Counted from the first letter of the stretch, positions 1 to 7,800 are shown. The stretch is DNA of 9,759 nucleotides from Bacillota bacterium (GCA_023431045.1 JAEYXZ010000026.1:1-9759); one strand, 5' to 3'. Numbers and translations are program-made. The notes: a model not told the origin generated them from the sequence alone.

Positions 1-539
1 ACCCCCACACGCCTAAAGACACAAATAATTCTACCACGACCGTATCCATCAGGTAGACCAGTAACGATATGTGATTTTCTTGCACGTCTGATTTCTGGAG
101 TATATGCATCAAAGACACCTTGGTTATGAGTCTTTCTCGCATCAGTATAAAAGTCCATGACTTCTTTTGGAACGTCATAACCATAACTTTCAGTTGCTTT
201 AGCTGCAACGTTAATACCGCCATTAGGGAAGAAACCTCTCTTTAATGGTGCATCAGTTTGTAATCCAACGATCTTTTCAAGATCTTTTTGGATGTAACCT
301 GGTTTGTGTGAAATGATTGTTGAAGGAACGACAGTGTCTAAATCAATCACGCCGCCTTTTTCTTTTTCTAGCTTCAATAAGTCCTTGAAGCTTTCATTTA
401 ATTTTAAACTAGCTTCGGTTGGACCGCTTAAAAAGGAATCATCTCCGGTGTATTCCTCGTAATTCTTGTGGATAAAATCTGACACATTGACAGATTTTTC
501 CCATGCTCCGCCTTTAAATCCTCTCCATGGATTGTTCAT
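1..539 (-). CDS. pflB: Pyruvate formate-lyase (formate acetyltransferase), N-terminal 179 residues; C-terminus outside window
   Basis: This is the cytoplasmic glycyl-radical enzyme that converts pyruvate and CoA to acetyl-CoA and formate in anaerobic fermentation. I translated the minus strand by hand from the ATG at 539-537 to the left edge and found no stop. Family landmarks appear in order: WRGFKGGAW near residues 5-13, DFIHKNY (21-27), GDDSFLSG (32-39), a GYIQKDLEKIVGLQTDAPLKR block (81-101), FPNGGI (104-109), RKTHNQGVFDAYTP (135-148), and TGLPDGYGRGRII (160-172), which holds a substrate-pocket arginine region. The radical-carrying Gly and the catalytic Cys pair lie in the missing part of a protein usually about 750 residues long. 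An AGGAGG ribosome binding site (553-548) sits 8 nt before the ATG. The gene is divergent from the kinase operon. A cre-like palindrome upstream suggests carbon-catabolite control, as is known for pfl in other Firmicutes. The identity is secure; the regulation is inference. Confidence 0.95.
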   Translation of the reverse strand, partial: MNNPWRGFKGGAWEKSVNVSDFIHKNYEEYTGDDSFLSGPTEASLKLNESFKDLLKLEKEKGGVIDLDTVVPSTIISHKPGYIQKDLEKIVGLQTDAPLKRGFFPNGGINVAAKATESYGYDVPKEVMDFYTDARKTHNQGVFDAYTPEIRRARKSHIVTGLPDGYGRGRIICVFRRVG

Positions 540-583
540 ATATATGCCTCCTATATTTATATAGCAATCGATTTTGCAATTTT

Positions 584-589
584 ATTATA
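584..589 (-). promoter_or_regulatory. Candidate -10 box for pflB
   Basis: A perfect TATAAT reads on the minus strand 44 nt upstream of the pflB ATG. A perfect TTGACA (601-596) lies only 6 nt further upstream, too close to act as its -35 partner. At the usual 17-nt spacing the hexamer is a poor AAGCAA. The -10 assignment is therefore plausible but lacks a convincing partner, and the start site may lie elsewhere in this A+T-rich leader. Confidence 0.3.
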
Positions 590-624
590 GAGGGTTGTCA
601 ATTTTTTTGCTTGGTATTCTATAA

Positions 625-640
625 ATGAAAACGTTTTCCA
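625..640. promoter_or_regulatory. cre-like palindrome (possible CcpA operator) upstream of pflB
   Basis: ATGAAAACGTTTTCCA contains a perfect 12-bp palindrome, GAAAACGTTTTC (627-638). It matches the catabolite-responsive-element consensus WTGNAANCGNWNNCW at every position except the last. It lies about 86 nt upstream of the pflB ATG, and about 45 nt upstream of the TATAAT box measured centre to centre. It is about 130 nt upstream of the putative start of the plus-strand operon, so pflB is the likelier target. Whether this organism has CcpA cannot be told from this window, and A+T-rich DNA yields such palindromes by chance. Confidence 0.4.
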
Positions 641-735
641 ATTTTTACCCCATTTTTAGCCTTATTTTGTCTATCAATTGTGGTTTATTTTCGTCAATTA
701 TCTAGTTTCAAACAAACTTACCTTAGATTTTCATC

Positions 736-764
736 TTGGGTTCAAATTGTAATTAAGTTATAAT
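736..764 (+). promoter_or_regulatory. Candidate sigma-A-type promoter of the kinase operon
   Basis: A perfect TATAAT (759-764) is preceded, at a 17-nt spacing, by TTGGGT (736-741), which keeps the TTG core of the -35 consensus. Transcription would start near 771, leaving a leader of about 39 nt before the ATG at 810. No strong leader hairpin was seen. Confidence 0.5.
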
Positions 765-809
765 AGAAACATGAGTTTTTAAATTTTGATTTAATGGTGG
801 GACATTAAA

Positions 810-1361
810 ATGAAGTTTGTATGTATCGTTGGCGATAGCGCTGTTGGAAAAATGACCGTAGGACAAGAATTAGAAAAGTTGACGAACTTTTCGCTTTTTC
901 ATAATCATATGTCCATTGAGATTGTCCTTGATGTTTTTAAATCCTTCCATATCCCTGCAATTGAAGCCATTCGATATGCCATTTTTGATGAATTTATGAA
1001 GACTGATTTACCAGGATTGATTGTGACGCTACAGTTACCATTTGATGTTCCTGAGGAAATCACATATTTGGAAAACTTACTCAATTACTTCGAATCTCGT
1101 GGAGTACCTTCCTATCTAGTTGAACTTGATTCATCATTAGAGGTACGCCTTGAAAGAAATAAAACTGAAAACCGCTTAAAATATAAAGCATCAAAAAGAG
1201 ACATTGCAGCATCAGAAAAAAGATTGCTGAATGCTTCATCAAGACATCGCTTTATTTCTTTACCTGGTGAAATCAAACATCCACGCTTTATTCAAATTGA
1301 TAACACGAATATAGATCCAATAAAAACAGCTCAAATGATTGCCAATTATTTTAACTTTTAA
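810..1361 (+). CDS. Small P-loop kinase-like ATPase (shikimate-kinase-like / AAA family), function unknown
   Basis: A 183-residue soluble protein of the P-loop kinase fold. Seen: a Walker A-type loop GDSAVGKMT (residues 8-16) directly after the first beta strand; the block LFHNHMSIE (29-37), typical of small shikimate-kinase-like AAA proteins in Firmicutes; a basic, lid-like segment RLERNKTENRLKYK (113-126) with several Arg/Lys; and a C-terminal DNTN (164-167) before the last helix. The residue after the P-loop Lys is Met, not the classical Ser/Thr, with Thr next. I recall this GKMT form as a feature of the family, not a mutation. The substrate is unknown; transfer of a phosphate to a small molecule is inference. 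A GGTGGGA ribosome binding site (796-802) lies 7 nt before the ATG. It is the first gene of a two-gene operon. Confidence 0.85.
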   Translation: MKFVCIVGDSAVGKMTVGQELEKLTNFSLFHNHMSIEIVLDVFKSFHIPAIEAIRYAIFDEFMKTDLPGLIVTLQLPFDVPEEITYLENLLNYFESRGVPSYLVELDSSLEVRLERNKTENRLKYKASKRDIAASEKRLLNASSRHRFISLPGEIKHPRFIQIDNTNIDPIKTAQMIANYFNF

Positions 1362-1383
1362 CACTTGAATCGGAGAGTATCTC

Positions 1384-2346
1384 ATGAAAACTGCTTATGT
1401 CTTAGTTGGTGTACCAGGTGCTGGTAAATCAACTTATGCTAGAAAATTAAATCTACCTCATTTCTCATCTGATTCAATTCGGTTAGAGTTGTTTGGTTCG
1501 CTTCGTCAAAATCATTCAAAGGAAGATGATGACAAAGTCTTTCAAATCTTACATGATCGTGTTTTTAAATATCATGAATCATTGATCTTTGATGCAACAA
1601 ACATAGAACGTAAAACGAGAATTCCACTTTATGATGAACTAAAGAAAAATGGATTCAATGTAGAAATCCATTTAGTACTAGAACCATTAGAACTTGCTAT
1701 CTATCAAAACCAACGTCGTGATTTTGAAAAGATTGTTCCTAATTTTGTCATTGAAGATAAGTATAAGTTTATGGTTGCTCCACGTGTTGGTGTTGATTGT
1801 GATTCATTTAAAATCATTTCACAATCATCATTCTTAAAACGTCCAACAAGTTATCACGAATTTGTTTCTTATGCAAAAGATCACGGTATCGTTAAGTGCA
1901 TCTATGAGTATGTGAATGCAGCTTATCTACAAGAATTTAAGAATCTAGATTCACCTCATGACACACCTTATCATTTAGAAAGTGTCAGTGAACACATTGA
2001 TATGTGCATCAATAATTCAAATGATGGCTTAATGCTCATTGCCTCCATTCTTCATGACTTAGGAAAATCACTTGCTAAAAATGGTGGTCACTATAAAGGA
2101 CATGATACGATATCATCAATCTATGCACTTCGTTTTTTTGATGAGATAAAAGATATTCCAGAACATATCAATCCAAGTGATGTAATCGAAATCGTAGTCC
2201 AACATATGCTCGCACATAAAAACCTACCTAAAACTAGCATTGAAAGAAATAAAATAGATGAAACACTCCTTGCTCACATTTATCGCTTTAGAGATATCGA
2301 TGAAGTGAGTCGTATTACTGATATCAAACAAAATCGGAACGAGTAA
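1384..2346 (+). CDS. Polynucleotide-kinase-like P-loop domain fused to HD phosphohydrolase domain (possible RNA/DNA end-healing enzyme)
   Basis: A 320-residue two-domain protein. The N-terminal half has the T4 Pnk-like signature: Walker A GVPGAGKST (residues 9-17); SSDSIR with D30 and R33, matching the catalytic Asp and acceptor-binding Arg of T4 Pnk; FDATN (69-73) before ERKTR; and lid arginines R111-R112 followed by VPNFVIEDKYKFM (118-130), matching the T4 lid and following helix. The C-terminal half carries an HD metal-phosphohydrolase pattern: H204, H224-D225 in LHDLGKS, H236/H240, H274, H278 and D304/D306. By analogy with bacterial HD-Pnk, the kinase would phosphorylate 5'-OH ends and the HD domain would remove 2',3'-phosphates; that is inference. 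An HD-linked nucleotide kinase of other specificity is possible. The ribosome binding site GGAGAG (1372-1377) and a 22-nt gap place it in one operon with the upstream kinase. The stop codon lies inside the terminator hairpin. Confidence 0.85.
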   Translation: MKTAYVLVGVPGAGKSTYARKLNLPHFSSDSIRLELFGSLRQNHSKEDDDKVFQILHDRVFKYHESLIFDATNIERKTRIPLYDELKKNGFNVEIHLVLEPLELAIYQNQRRDFEKIVPNFVIEDKYKFMVAPRVGVDCDSFKIISQSSFLKRPTSYHEFVSYAKDHGIVKCIYEYVNAAYLQEFKNLDSPHDTPYHLESVSEHIDMCINNSNDGLMLIASILHDLGKSLAKNGGHYKGHDTISSIYALRFFDEIKDIPEHINPSDVIEIVVQHMLAHKNLPKTSIERNKIDETLLAHIYRFRDIDEVSRITDIKQNRNE

Positions 2347-2369
2347 CCACTCGCTCCGATTATTTTTTA
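2332..2369. terminator. Bidirectional intrinsic terminator between converging operons
   Basis: Two 13-nt arms (2332-2344 and 2349-2361) pair with one internal A-C mismatch around an AACC loop. On the plus strand the stem is followed by ATTTTTTAT (2362-2370), a good U-tract. On the minus strand it is followed by TTGTTTG, weaker but U-rich. The plus-strand stop TAA (2344-2346) straddles the 5' arm and loop. The aminotransferase stop (2369-2367) is 5 nt from the other side. The position between tail-to-tail genes supports use in both directions. Confidence 0.85.
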
Positions 2370-3548
2370 TACTGAAATTGTAGATTTAATTTTTTCTGCT
2401 AATCCATAAACTTCATTAGTTGTGATACAGGATAAGGCAACTCTTAATCCTTCTTCCATTGGTATCAAATAAATCTTTTTATCAACGAGTTTATAATAAT
2501 CAGCCTCTGGTTGACTTGATTTAACAAGCACGAAGAATCCACCTTTATAAGGATAGATATCAAGTTTCGCTTTTTTAGCTTCCTTTAAAAAGATTTGACC
2601 TCTTTTTTTAAGTGTACTTGTTAGTTCCTTTAGTTTAGGAATGTATGTTTCTTTTTGTTCTGCTAATTGATTAAAGATTCCAACCCCAACAGAAGGTGCA
2701 GTTGACCATTTACCGAGAGCATCATTTACGAGTTTTGTCTTAAAGAATTGGTATTGTTCCTTGGTGTGATGTAGACCAACAACCGCACCTAAACGGATCC
2801 CATACATAGCAAACGACTTAGAGGCTGAGAAACAAATTAATACTTGAACATGCTTTTCTAAATTCATTAAGTAATCAAAAGTATGTCTTGCCTCACTAAA
2901 TCCACGTGGATCATAATCAAAATAGGCAAGGTCATAGGTTAGAATAATTTCATTGTCCTTAAACTGATTTAGAATCTCAACAATTCTAATCCATTCTTGA
3001 TCAGATAACTGATATCCAGTTGGATTATGACATGGGTCATTAATAACGACAATCACTGTTTTTTGTTTTTTAGCTAACTTCTTGATTTGTTTCTCAAAGT
3101 CACTTAAATTAAAATGATTCCCTTTAAATAACTTATGGGTATGAATACTCATCTTGGAAGCTTGAACAAAATAATCATAACGCCAGCGTAAATCAGAAAC
3201 TAAGACTTTATGTCCTGGAGTACCATAAGTACCAAAGATGGTTGAGAGTGCACCAGATCCTCCTGGTGTTGATAAACCAGTCATCATAAACTTCTGACTT
3301 AAACGTTCTTTCTTGGAATCAAGTACCCAGTTAATGACATTCTCTTCAAAAACCTTACCGCCATCTGTTGCACCATATTTAAAGATCTCGTTAGGATCTA
3401 AATTATGAAAAGCTTTTTCAACTTGAGGAATCACGAGTTTTCGTTCATCATTATAAAACATCCCGATGGTTGCATCGATGACTGATGGATCTTTATGTTT
3501 TTCAGCTTGCGCTATTTTAGCTATCTTTAATATATCAATATTACCCAT
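2367..3548 (-). CDS. Class I/II PLP-dependent aminotransferase (aspartate/aromatic type, substrate uncertain)
   Basis: A 393-residue cytosolic fold-type I aminotransferase, which moves an amino group between an amino acid and a 2-oxo acid using PLP. Visible residues: the glycine-rich STPGGSGA (93-100) cofactor-phosphate region, W122 (ring-stacking position), CHNPTG (173-178) with N175, D206 and Y209 in TYDLAY, the PLP-binding lysine K244 in SASKSF, R252 in GIRLGA, and R369, the expected binder of the substrate alpha-carboxylate. CHNPTG is typical of the aspartate/tyrosine aminotransferase branch. The arginine that grips the side-chain carboxylate in true aspartate aminotransferases (R292, pig numbering) is not obvious: the stretch before WSTAPS reads ALGK. 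Dicarboxylate specificity is thus open. The AAGGAG ribosome binding site overlaps the purA stop codon, so the two genes are probably translated together. It is the last gene of the minus-strand cluster and ends at the shared terminator. Confidence 0.9.
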   Translation of the reverse strand: MGNIDILKIAKIAQAEKHKDPSVIDATIGMFYNDERKLVIPQVEKAFHNLDPNEIFKYGATDGGKVFEENVINWVLDSKKERLSQKFMMTGLSTPGGSGALSTIFGTYGTPGHKVLVSDLRWRYDYFVQASKMSIHTHKLFKGNHFNLSDFEKQIKKLAKKQKTVIVVINDPCHNPTGYQLSDQEWIRIVEILNQFKDNEIILTYDLAYFDYDPRGFSEARHTFDYLMNLEKHVQVLICFSASKSFAMYGIRLGAVVGLHHTKEQYQFFKTKLVNDALGKWSTAPSVGVGIFNQLAEQKETYIPKLKELTSTLKKRGQIFLKEAKKAKLDIYPYKGGFFVLVKSSQPEADYYKLVDKKIYLIPMEEGLRVALSCITTNEVYGLAEKIKSTISV

Positions 3549-3553
3549 ATAGA

Positions 3554-3559
3554 CTCCTT
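3554..3559 (-). promoter_or_regulatory. Ribosome binding site of the aminotransferase, overlapping the purA stop
   Basis: AAGGAG on the minus strand (3559-3554) lies 5 nt before the ATG at 3548. Its first two bases are the last two bases of the purA TAA (3560-3558). Ribosomes ending purA would sit on or beside this site, which favours coupled translation. Confidence 0.75.
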
Positions 3560-4817
3560 AGGTTAGTAGCAAGATTCTTTCAATGGTTTGTTTACGATCT
3601 GGTCCAACCGAGAATATCGCCACTTTAATTCCTGTTAATGCTTCAATTTTAAGTAAATACTTTTGTGCATTGATTGGTAAATCTTCAAATCTTTTAACGT
3701 TTGTTATATCTTCTTTCCAACCTGGTAATGAAATTGAGATTGGTTGACATTTTTCAAATAGTTCAACCTCAGATGGAACGCGATCAATGATATTTCCATC
3801 AAGTTCATACGCAGTCACAATCTTGATTTCATCTAACCCTGATAACACATCCAATAATGTGACTGCAAAATAACTCAAACCAGAAACACGTTTTGAATGA
3901 TTTAATACCACTGTATCTAGCCATCCAATTCGACGAGGACGTCCAGTGGTTGTCCCATACTCATGACCTTTCTCACGAATCACATGAGCAAGCTCACCGT
4001 GAATTTCAGATGGGAATGGACCATTGCCAACTCTTGTTGTATATGCTTTAACAACGCCTAATGCACCATTTATAAACCATGGAGCAAGACCGGTATTAAG
4101 GGGAACGGATGCTGCAGTTGGTGAAGATGAGGTTACATAAGGATACGTCCCGTGATCTAAGCATAACATCACACCTTGTGCACCTTCAAATAAAATCTTA
4201 TGACCTGCAACCAATTCATTTAATAAATAGGAAGTATCGGTGACATATGGTTTCATTTTATCTGCATAAACTAAGCACTCATTGAAGAGTGTTTCTAAAT
4301 CAAATGGCTTTAAACCATTCTCAATTAAAACTTTATTTTTGATGGGTAACTCTTTTTCCAGTTTCTTTCTTAAGAGATCAGGATTGATTAATGTTCCAAC
4401 ACGAATACCGCTTCTTGAGGCTTTCTCGGCATAGGCTGGTCCAATTCCTTTATGAGTTGTCCCAATTGCATCTTTACTTTCATTGAGTTTATCAATCTCA
4501 ATGTGATACGGTAAAATCACATGAGCACGATCTGATATATAGAGTTGAAAATCATTCTCAATTTTTGAAATTTCATCGATAAAGGCTTTTGGATTAATGA
4601 CCATCCCATTAGCCATGACGTTAATGATTTTTGGATTAAGAATTCCAGAAGGTAATAAATGTAATGCATACTTCTTACCATCAACAACAACCGTATGTCC
4701 AGCATTATTTCCACCTTGATATCTAACAACAACATCTGCTTTAAAAGCTAGATAATCGGTAATCTTACCTTTTCCTTCATCTCCCCATTGAGATCCTACG
4801 ATGACTAAATTTTTCAT
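3558..4817 (-). CDS. purA: Adenylosuccinate synthetase
   Basis: Catalyses IMP + aspartate + GTP to adenylosuccinate + GDP + Pi, the first committed step from IMP to AMP, in the cytoplasm. From the ATG at 4817 the protein has 419 residues, close to the usual 420-430. Signatures in order: GSQWGDEGKGK (8-18) with catalytic D13; GGNNAGHT (35-42) with H41; GTTHKGIGPAY (119-129); the FEGAQG block (210-215) leading into DHGTYPYVTSS (221-231); TRVGNGPFPSE (261-271), the loop that closes over aspartate; and TTGRPRRIGWLD (290-301). An upstream TTG at 4856 would add 13 residues, but these read through a hairpin and T-rich tail and resemble no PurA N-terminus. The ATG at 4817 has an AGGAG 5 nt upstream and gives the canonical start, MKNLVIVGSQWGDEG. 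It is followed at 9 nt by the aminotransferase. Confidence 0.96.
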   Translation of the reverse strand: MKNLVIVGSQWGDEGKGKITDYLAFKADVVVRYQGGNNAGHTVVVDGKKYALHLLPSGILNPKIINVMANGMVINPKAFIDEISKIENDFQLYISDRAHVILPYHIEIDKLNESKDAIGTTHKGIGPAYAEKASRSGIRVGTLINPDLLRKKLEKELPIKNKVLIENGLKPFDLETLFNECLVYADKMKPYVTDTSYLLNELVAGHKILFEGAQGVMLCLDHGTYPYVTSSSPTAASVPLNTGLAPWFINGALGVVKAYTTRVGNGPFPSEIHGELAHVIREKGHEYGTTTGRPRRIGWLDTVVLNHSKRVSGLSYFAVTLLDVLSGLDEIKIVTAYELDGNIIDRVPSEVELFEKCQPISISLPGWKEDITNVKRFEDLPINAQKYLLKIEALTGIKVAIFSVGPDRKQTIERILLLT

Positions 4818-4822
4818 GTCCA

Positions 4823-4827
4823 CTCCT
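4823..4827 (-). promoter_or_regulatory. Ribosome binding site that decides the purA start
   Basis: AGGAG on the minus strand (4827-4823), 5 nt before the ATG at 4817. It immediately follows the T-rich tail of the mfd/purA hairpin. It supports 4817 over the in-frame TTG at 4856, which falls inside the hairpin stem and has no such site. Confidence 0.75.
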
Positions 4828-4828
4828 A

Positions 4829-4858
4829 TAAAAAGAAAATTGGTATGTTCTACCAATT
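4829..4858 (-). terminator. Hairpin with T-rich tail between mfd and purA (terminator or attenuator)
   Basis: Read on the minus strand, AATTGGTA (4858-4851) pairs perfectly with TACCAATT (4845-4838) around a GAACA loop. It can extend through flanking GA/TC pairs with one mismatch. TTCTTTTTAT follows (about 4838-4829), then the purA ribosome binding site. The stem is A+T-rich with only two G-C pairs, so termination may be partial. The only room for a purA promoter is the end of mfd, and I saw no convincing one. Partial read-through, or attenuation of an mfd-purA transcript, is therefore a reasonable reading. Confidence 0.55.
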
Positions 4859-4881
4859 CTCATTTTACTACAAAATGATTG

Positions 4882-7800
4882 TTAATCATATAGATATCGT
4901 TCAAGGAATAAACATGCTAAATATAACCAATGTTCTTTACGTCCTTTGATAACCATCGTGATATGGACGTGTCCTCTTAAATCAGCTAGTCTAATCTGTG
5001 TAATGGATTGATTTGCAGTCTGGAATAGTTTTAAACCATCAACTTTACTACTAGCTTCTTGAGATAAAACCATTTTAATTTCATGACTATCTCTAATTGT
5101 TTTTTCTACACCAATTTTACTACTTAACTTCTTATACAGTTTTTCATACATATAAGTTTGAACTTCGATATCAATTGGACCAAACCGGTCGATTAATTCT
5201 GTTTTTAGATTATCGATATCCTTCATTCTGTTGAGTTCTGCAATTCGTTTATGAATTTCGATTCGAACAGGATCGTGATTGATATAGGTTTCCGGAATAT
5301 GTCTTGATGCAAAGACTTGATCTTGAATTTCTTTTCGTGGTTCTTCTTCGACCTTACCGGCCATTACTTCATCAAGTAGCTTCATATAGAGTTCCATACC
5401 TACAGAATCAATGAAACCAGATTGTTCTTGACCGAGGATATCTCCTGCTCCACGAATGCTTAAATCTCTTAAAGCAATCTTAAATCCTGAACCCAAGTCT
5501 GTGAAGTCTTCAATTACTGATAATCTCTTTCTTGCTTCATCATTAATGTTTTTTCTTGTATCATACATTAAGTAAGCGTAGGCGATACGATCACTTCGAC
5601 CAACTCGACCTCGTAATTGATAAAGCTGTGCGAGTCCCATTTGATCCGCATCATGAATAATTAGAGTGTTTGTATTCGGTATATCAACACCCGTTTCAAT
5701 GATGGTTGTTGAAACTAAAATGTCAAAGTCCTTCTCAATAAATGCAGATAAAACATCTTCTAATTTATTCTTTGTCATCTTTCCATGTGCATATGCAATT
5801 CTTGCATTAGGAACCAGCTTTTGAAGTTTAACAACAATACGTTCAATATCCTCAACACGATTATAAAGATAGAAGACTTGTCCACCTCTTGATAATTCAC
5901 GATCAAGTGCTTCTTTGATTAATGCGTCTTGTCGTTCAACAACATACGTTTGGACTGGATAACGATTAAGAGGTGGTGTTTCAATCATCGATAAATCTTT
6001 TAGACCATACATCGCCATTTGGAGTGTTCTTGGAATTGGTGTTGCAGATAGGGTTAATGTATCAACATTGACCTTCATCTCTTTAATTTTTTCTTTATGT
6101 TCAACACCAAAGCGTTGTTCTTCATCAATAATGAATAACCCTAGGTCCTTAAACTTAACATCTTCTGATAATAATCTATGGGTACCAATAACAACATCAA
6201 TAAATCCTTTAGACATTTTTTCTAACGTTTCATTTTGTTCCTTCTTAGAAACAAATCTAGAAAGTAAAGCAACACTTGCACCATACTTTTCAAAGCGTTC
6301 TTTAAAAGTGTAATAATGCTGTCTTGCAAGGACGGTTGTCGGAACTAAATATGCAACTTGTTTATTATCCATCACCGCTTTGAAAGCGGCTCTTAGTGCG
6401 ACTTCCGTTTTACCAAATCCGACATCACCTGCAATAAGTCTGTCCATCGGACGCTTATCTTCCATGTCTTTTTTAACAGCTTCAATTGCTAACTTTTGGT
6501 CTTTAGTTTCATCATATAAAAAGTCATTTTCAAATTGTTCTTGCATCTCTTGATCACTTGAAAATGCGTGACCATCTGCCATATTTCTTGATGCATATAA
6601 TTTAAGTAATCGATCAGATAAATCTTTAATTCTCTTTCTGACAGACGCCTTGGTTTTTGACCACTGCTTACCACTTAGTTTTGAAAGTTTTGGTGCTAAA
6701 TCTTCATGACTACGATATTTTAAAATTAAGTCAATTTGGTCAGTTGGTACATAAAGTGCTTCTTGATTATCATAAATAATATATAAATAATCTCGCTTCT
6801 CTCCTGAGAGTTCCATCGTCTTAAGTCCCATATATTGGCCAATACCAAAATCATAATGGACGACATAATCCCCTACTGTGAGTTCTGCTGCATCTCTAAT
6901 TTTGATGGCTTGATTGATGACCGAACGATATCTAATCTTTGTTTTATGTTTGGTTGAAAATAATACGTCCTCAGTAACAACAACAATCTTTTCCTTTGAA
7001 TCAATAAATGATCCTGGTAAATCCATATTGTATAGTTCAATATTAGATTTTGAATCATTATAGGTGATGTGATGTTCATCCAAGAACGCCTTTATTCGCT
7101 CGAAGGATACCACATTTTGTAAAGCTAAATAAATTGCATAATCTTTATATTGTTCAATAAATAATAAGAACGGTTCTAAAAATCCTTGATATGGAGTAAC
7201 ATCACTAACCCCTAAATCGACTGCTTGACTAATGGTTGATTGATAGATATCAAATGATAAATGAGGCTGATCAAATAAATACGATAATGGTAATCTAAAC
7301 GGTAATTTTGAAAAAGCATCACCTTGCATTGTTTCATTATAAGTTAGTAAATCAGCTTCTTTTGTTTCTTCATTAATTGAAATCTTATATGGATCAATAA
7401 CAACCACATCATGATGACTAGAGAAATTTAAAACGGTTGTTTCTCTTGGATTAAAGTATGAGACATATAACAACAAACCATCCATCCGCTTTCTTTCTTC
7501 CAGATGAATCATATCTTGATTGAATTTTTCTAATTCCTTTTCTGAAAGGTTTAATGATTCAAAGTGTGCTCTAATCTGTTCTAGTGCAGCCTCTTTTTGA
7601 CGGTCGGTATAAAACATTTCAGATAGTGGTGCTAAATCAATGCCTTCAGCTAATCCAATACTTTTTTGAGTGACGACATCAAAAGTTTTAATTGATTCGA
7701 TTTCGTCACCAAAAAAATCCAATCGATAAGGGTCCTTATGATCAAAGGTGAAGATATCAACAATTGATCCGCGAACTGAAAACTCACCTGGTCTTTCAAC

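Noticed and set aside
564..580. Direct GCAAT repeats and a short GCAA/TTGC inverted repeat in the pflB leader
   Set aside because: Arms of 4-5 bp in A+T-rich DNA are expected by chance and match no operator I know.
596..601. Perfect TTGACA on the minus strand as the pflB -35 box
   Set aside because: It is only 6 nt from the TATAAT at 584-589, and the hexamer 17 nt downstream of it (TGCAAA) is not a credible -10.
771..782. Tiny ATG-AGT-TTT-TAA reading frame in the leader of the kinase operon
   Set aside because: It has three codons, no ribosome binding site, and begins at about the expected transcription start, so it is almost certainly chance.
4818..4856. N-terminal extension of PurA by 13 residues from a TTG at 4856
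   Set aside because: The added residues read through a hairpin and T-tract, match no PurA N-terminus, and lack a ribosome binding site, whereas the ATG at 4817 has AGGAG 5 nt upstream.
6068..6313. Plus-strand 81-residue open frame inside mfd
   Set aside because: It lies fully antisense to conserved Mfd helicase motifs, with no recognisable domain; a shadow of the real gene. The same holds for the other short frames within mfd, purA and prs (4517-4735, 6489-6674, 6873-7079, 9177-9386).
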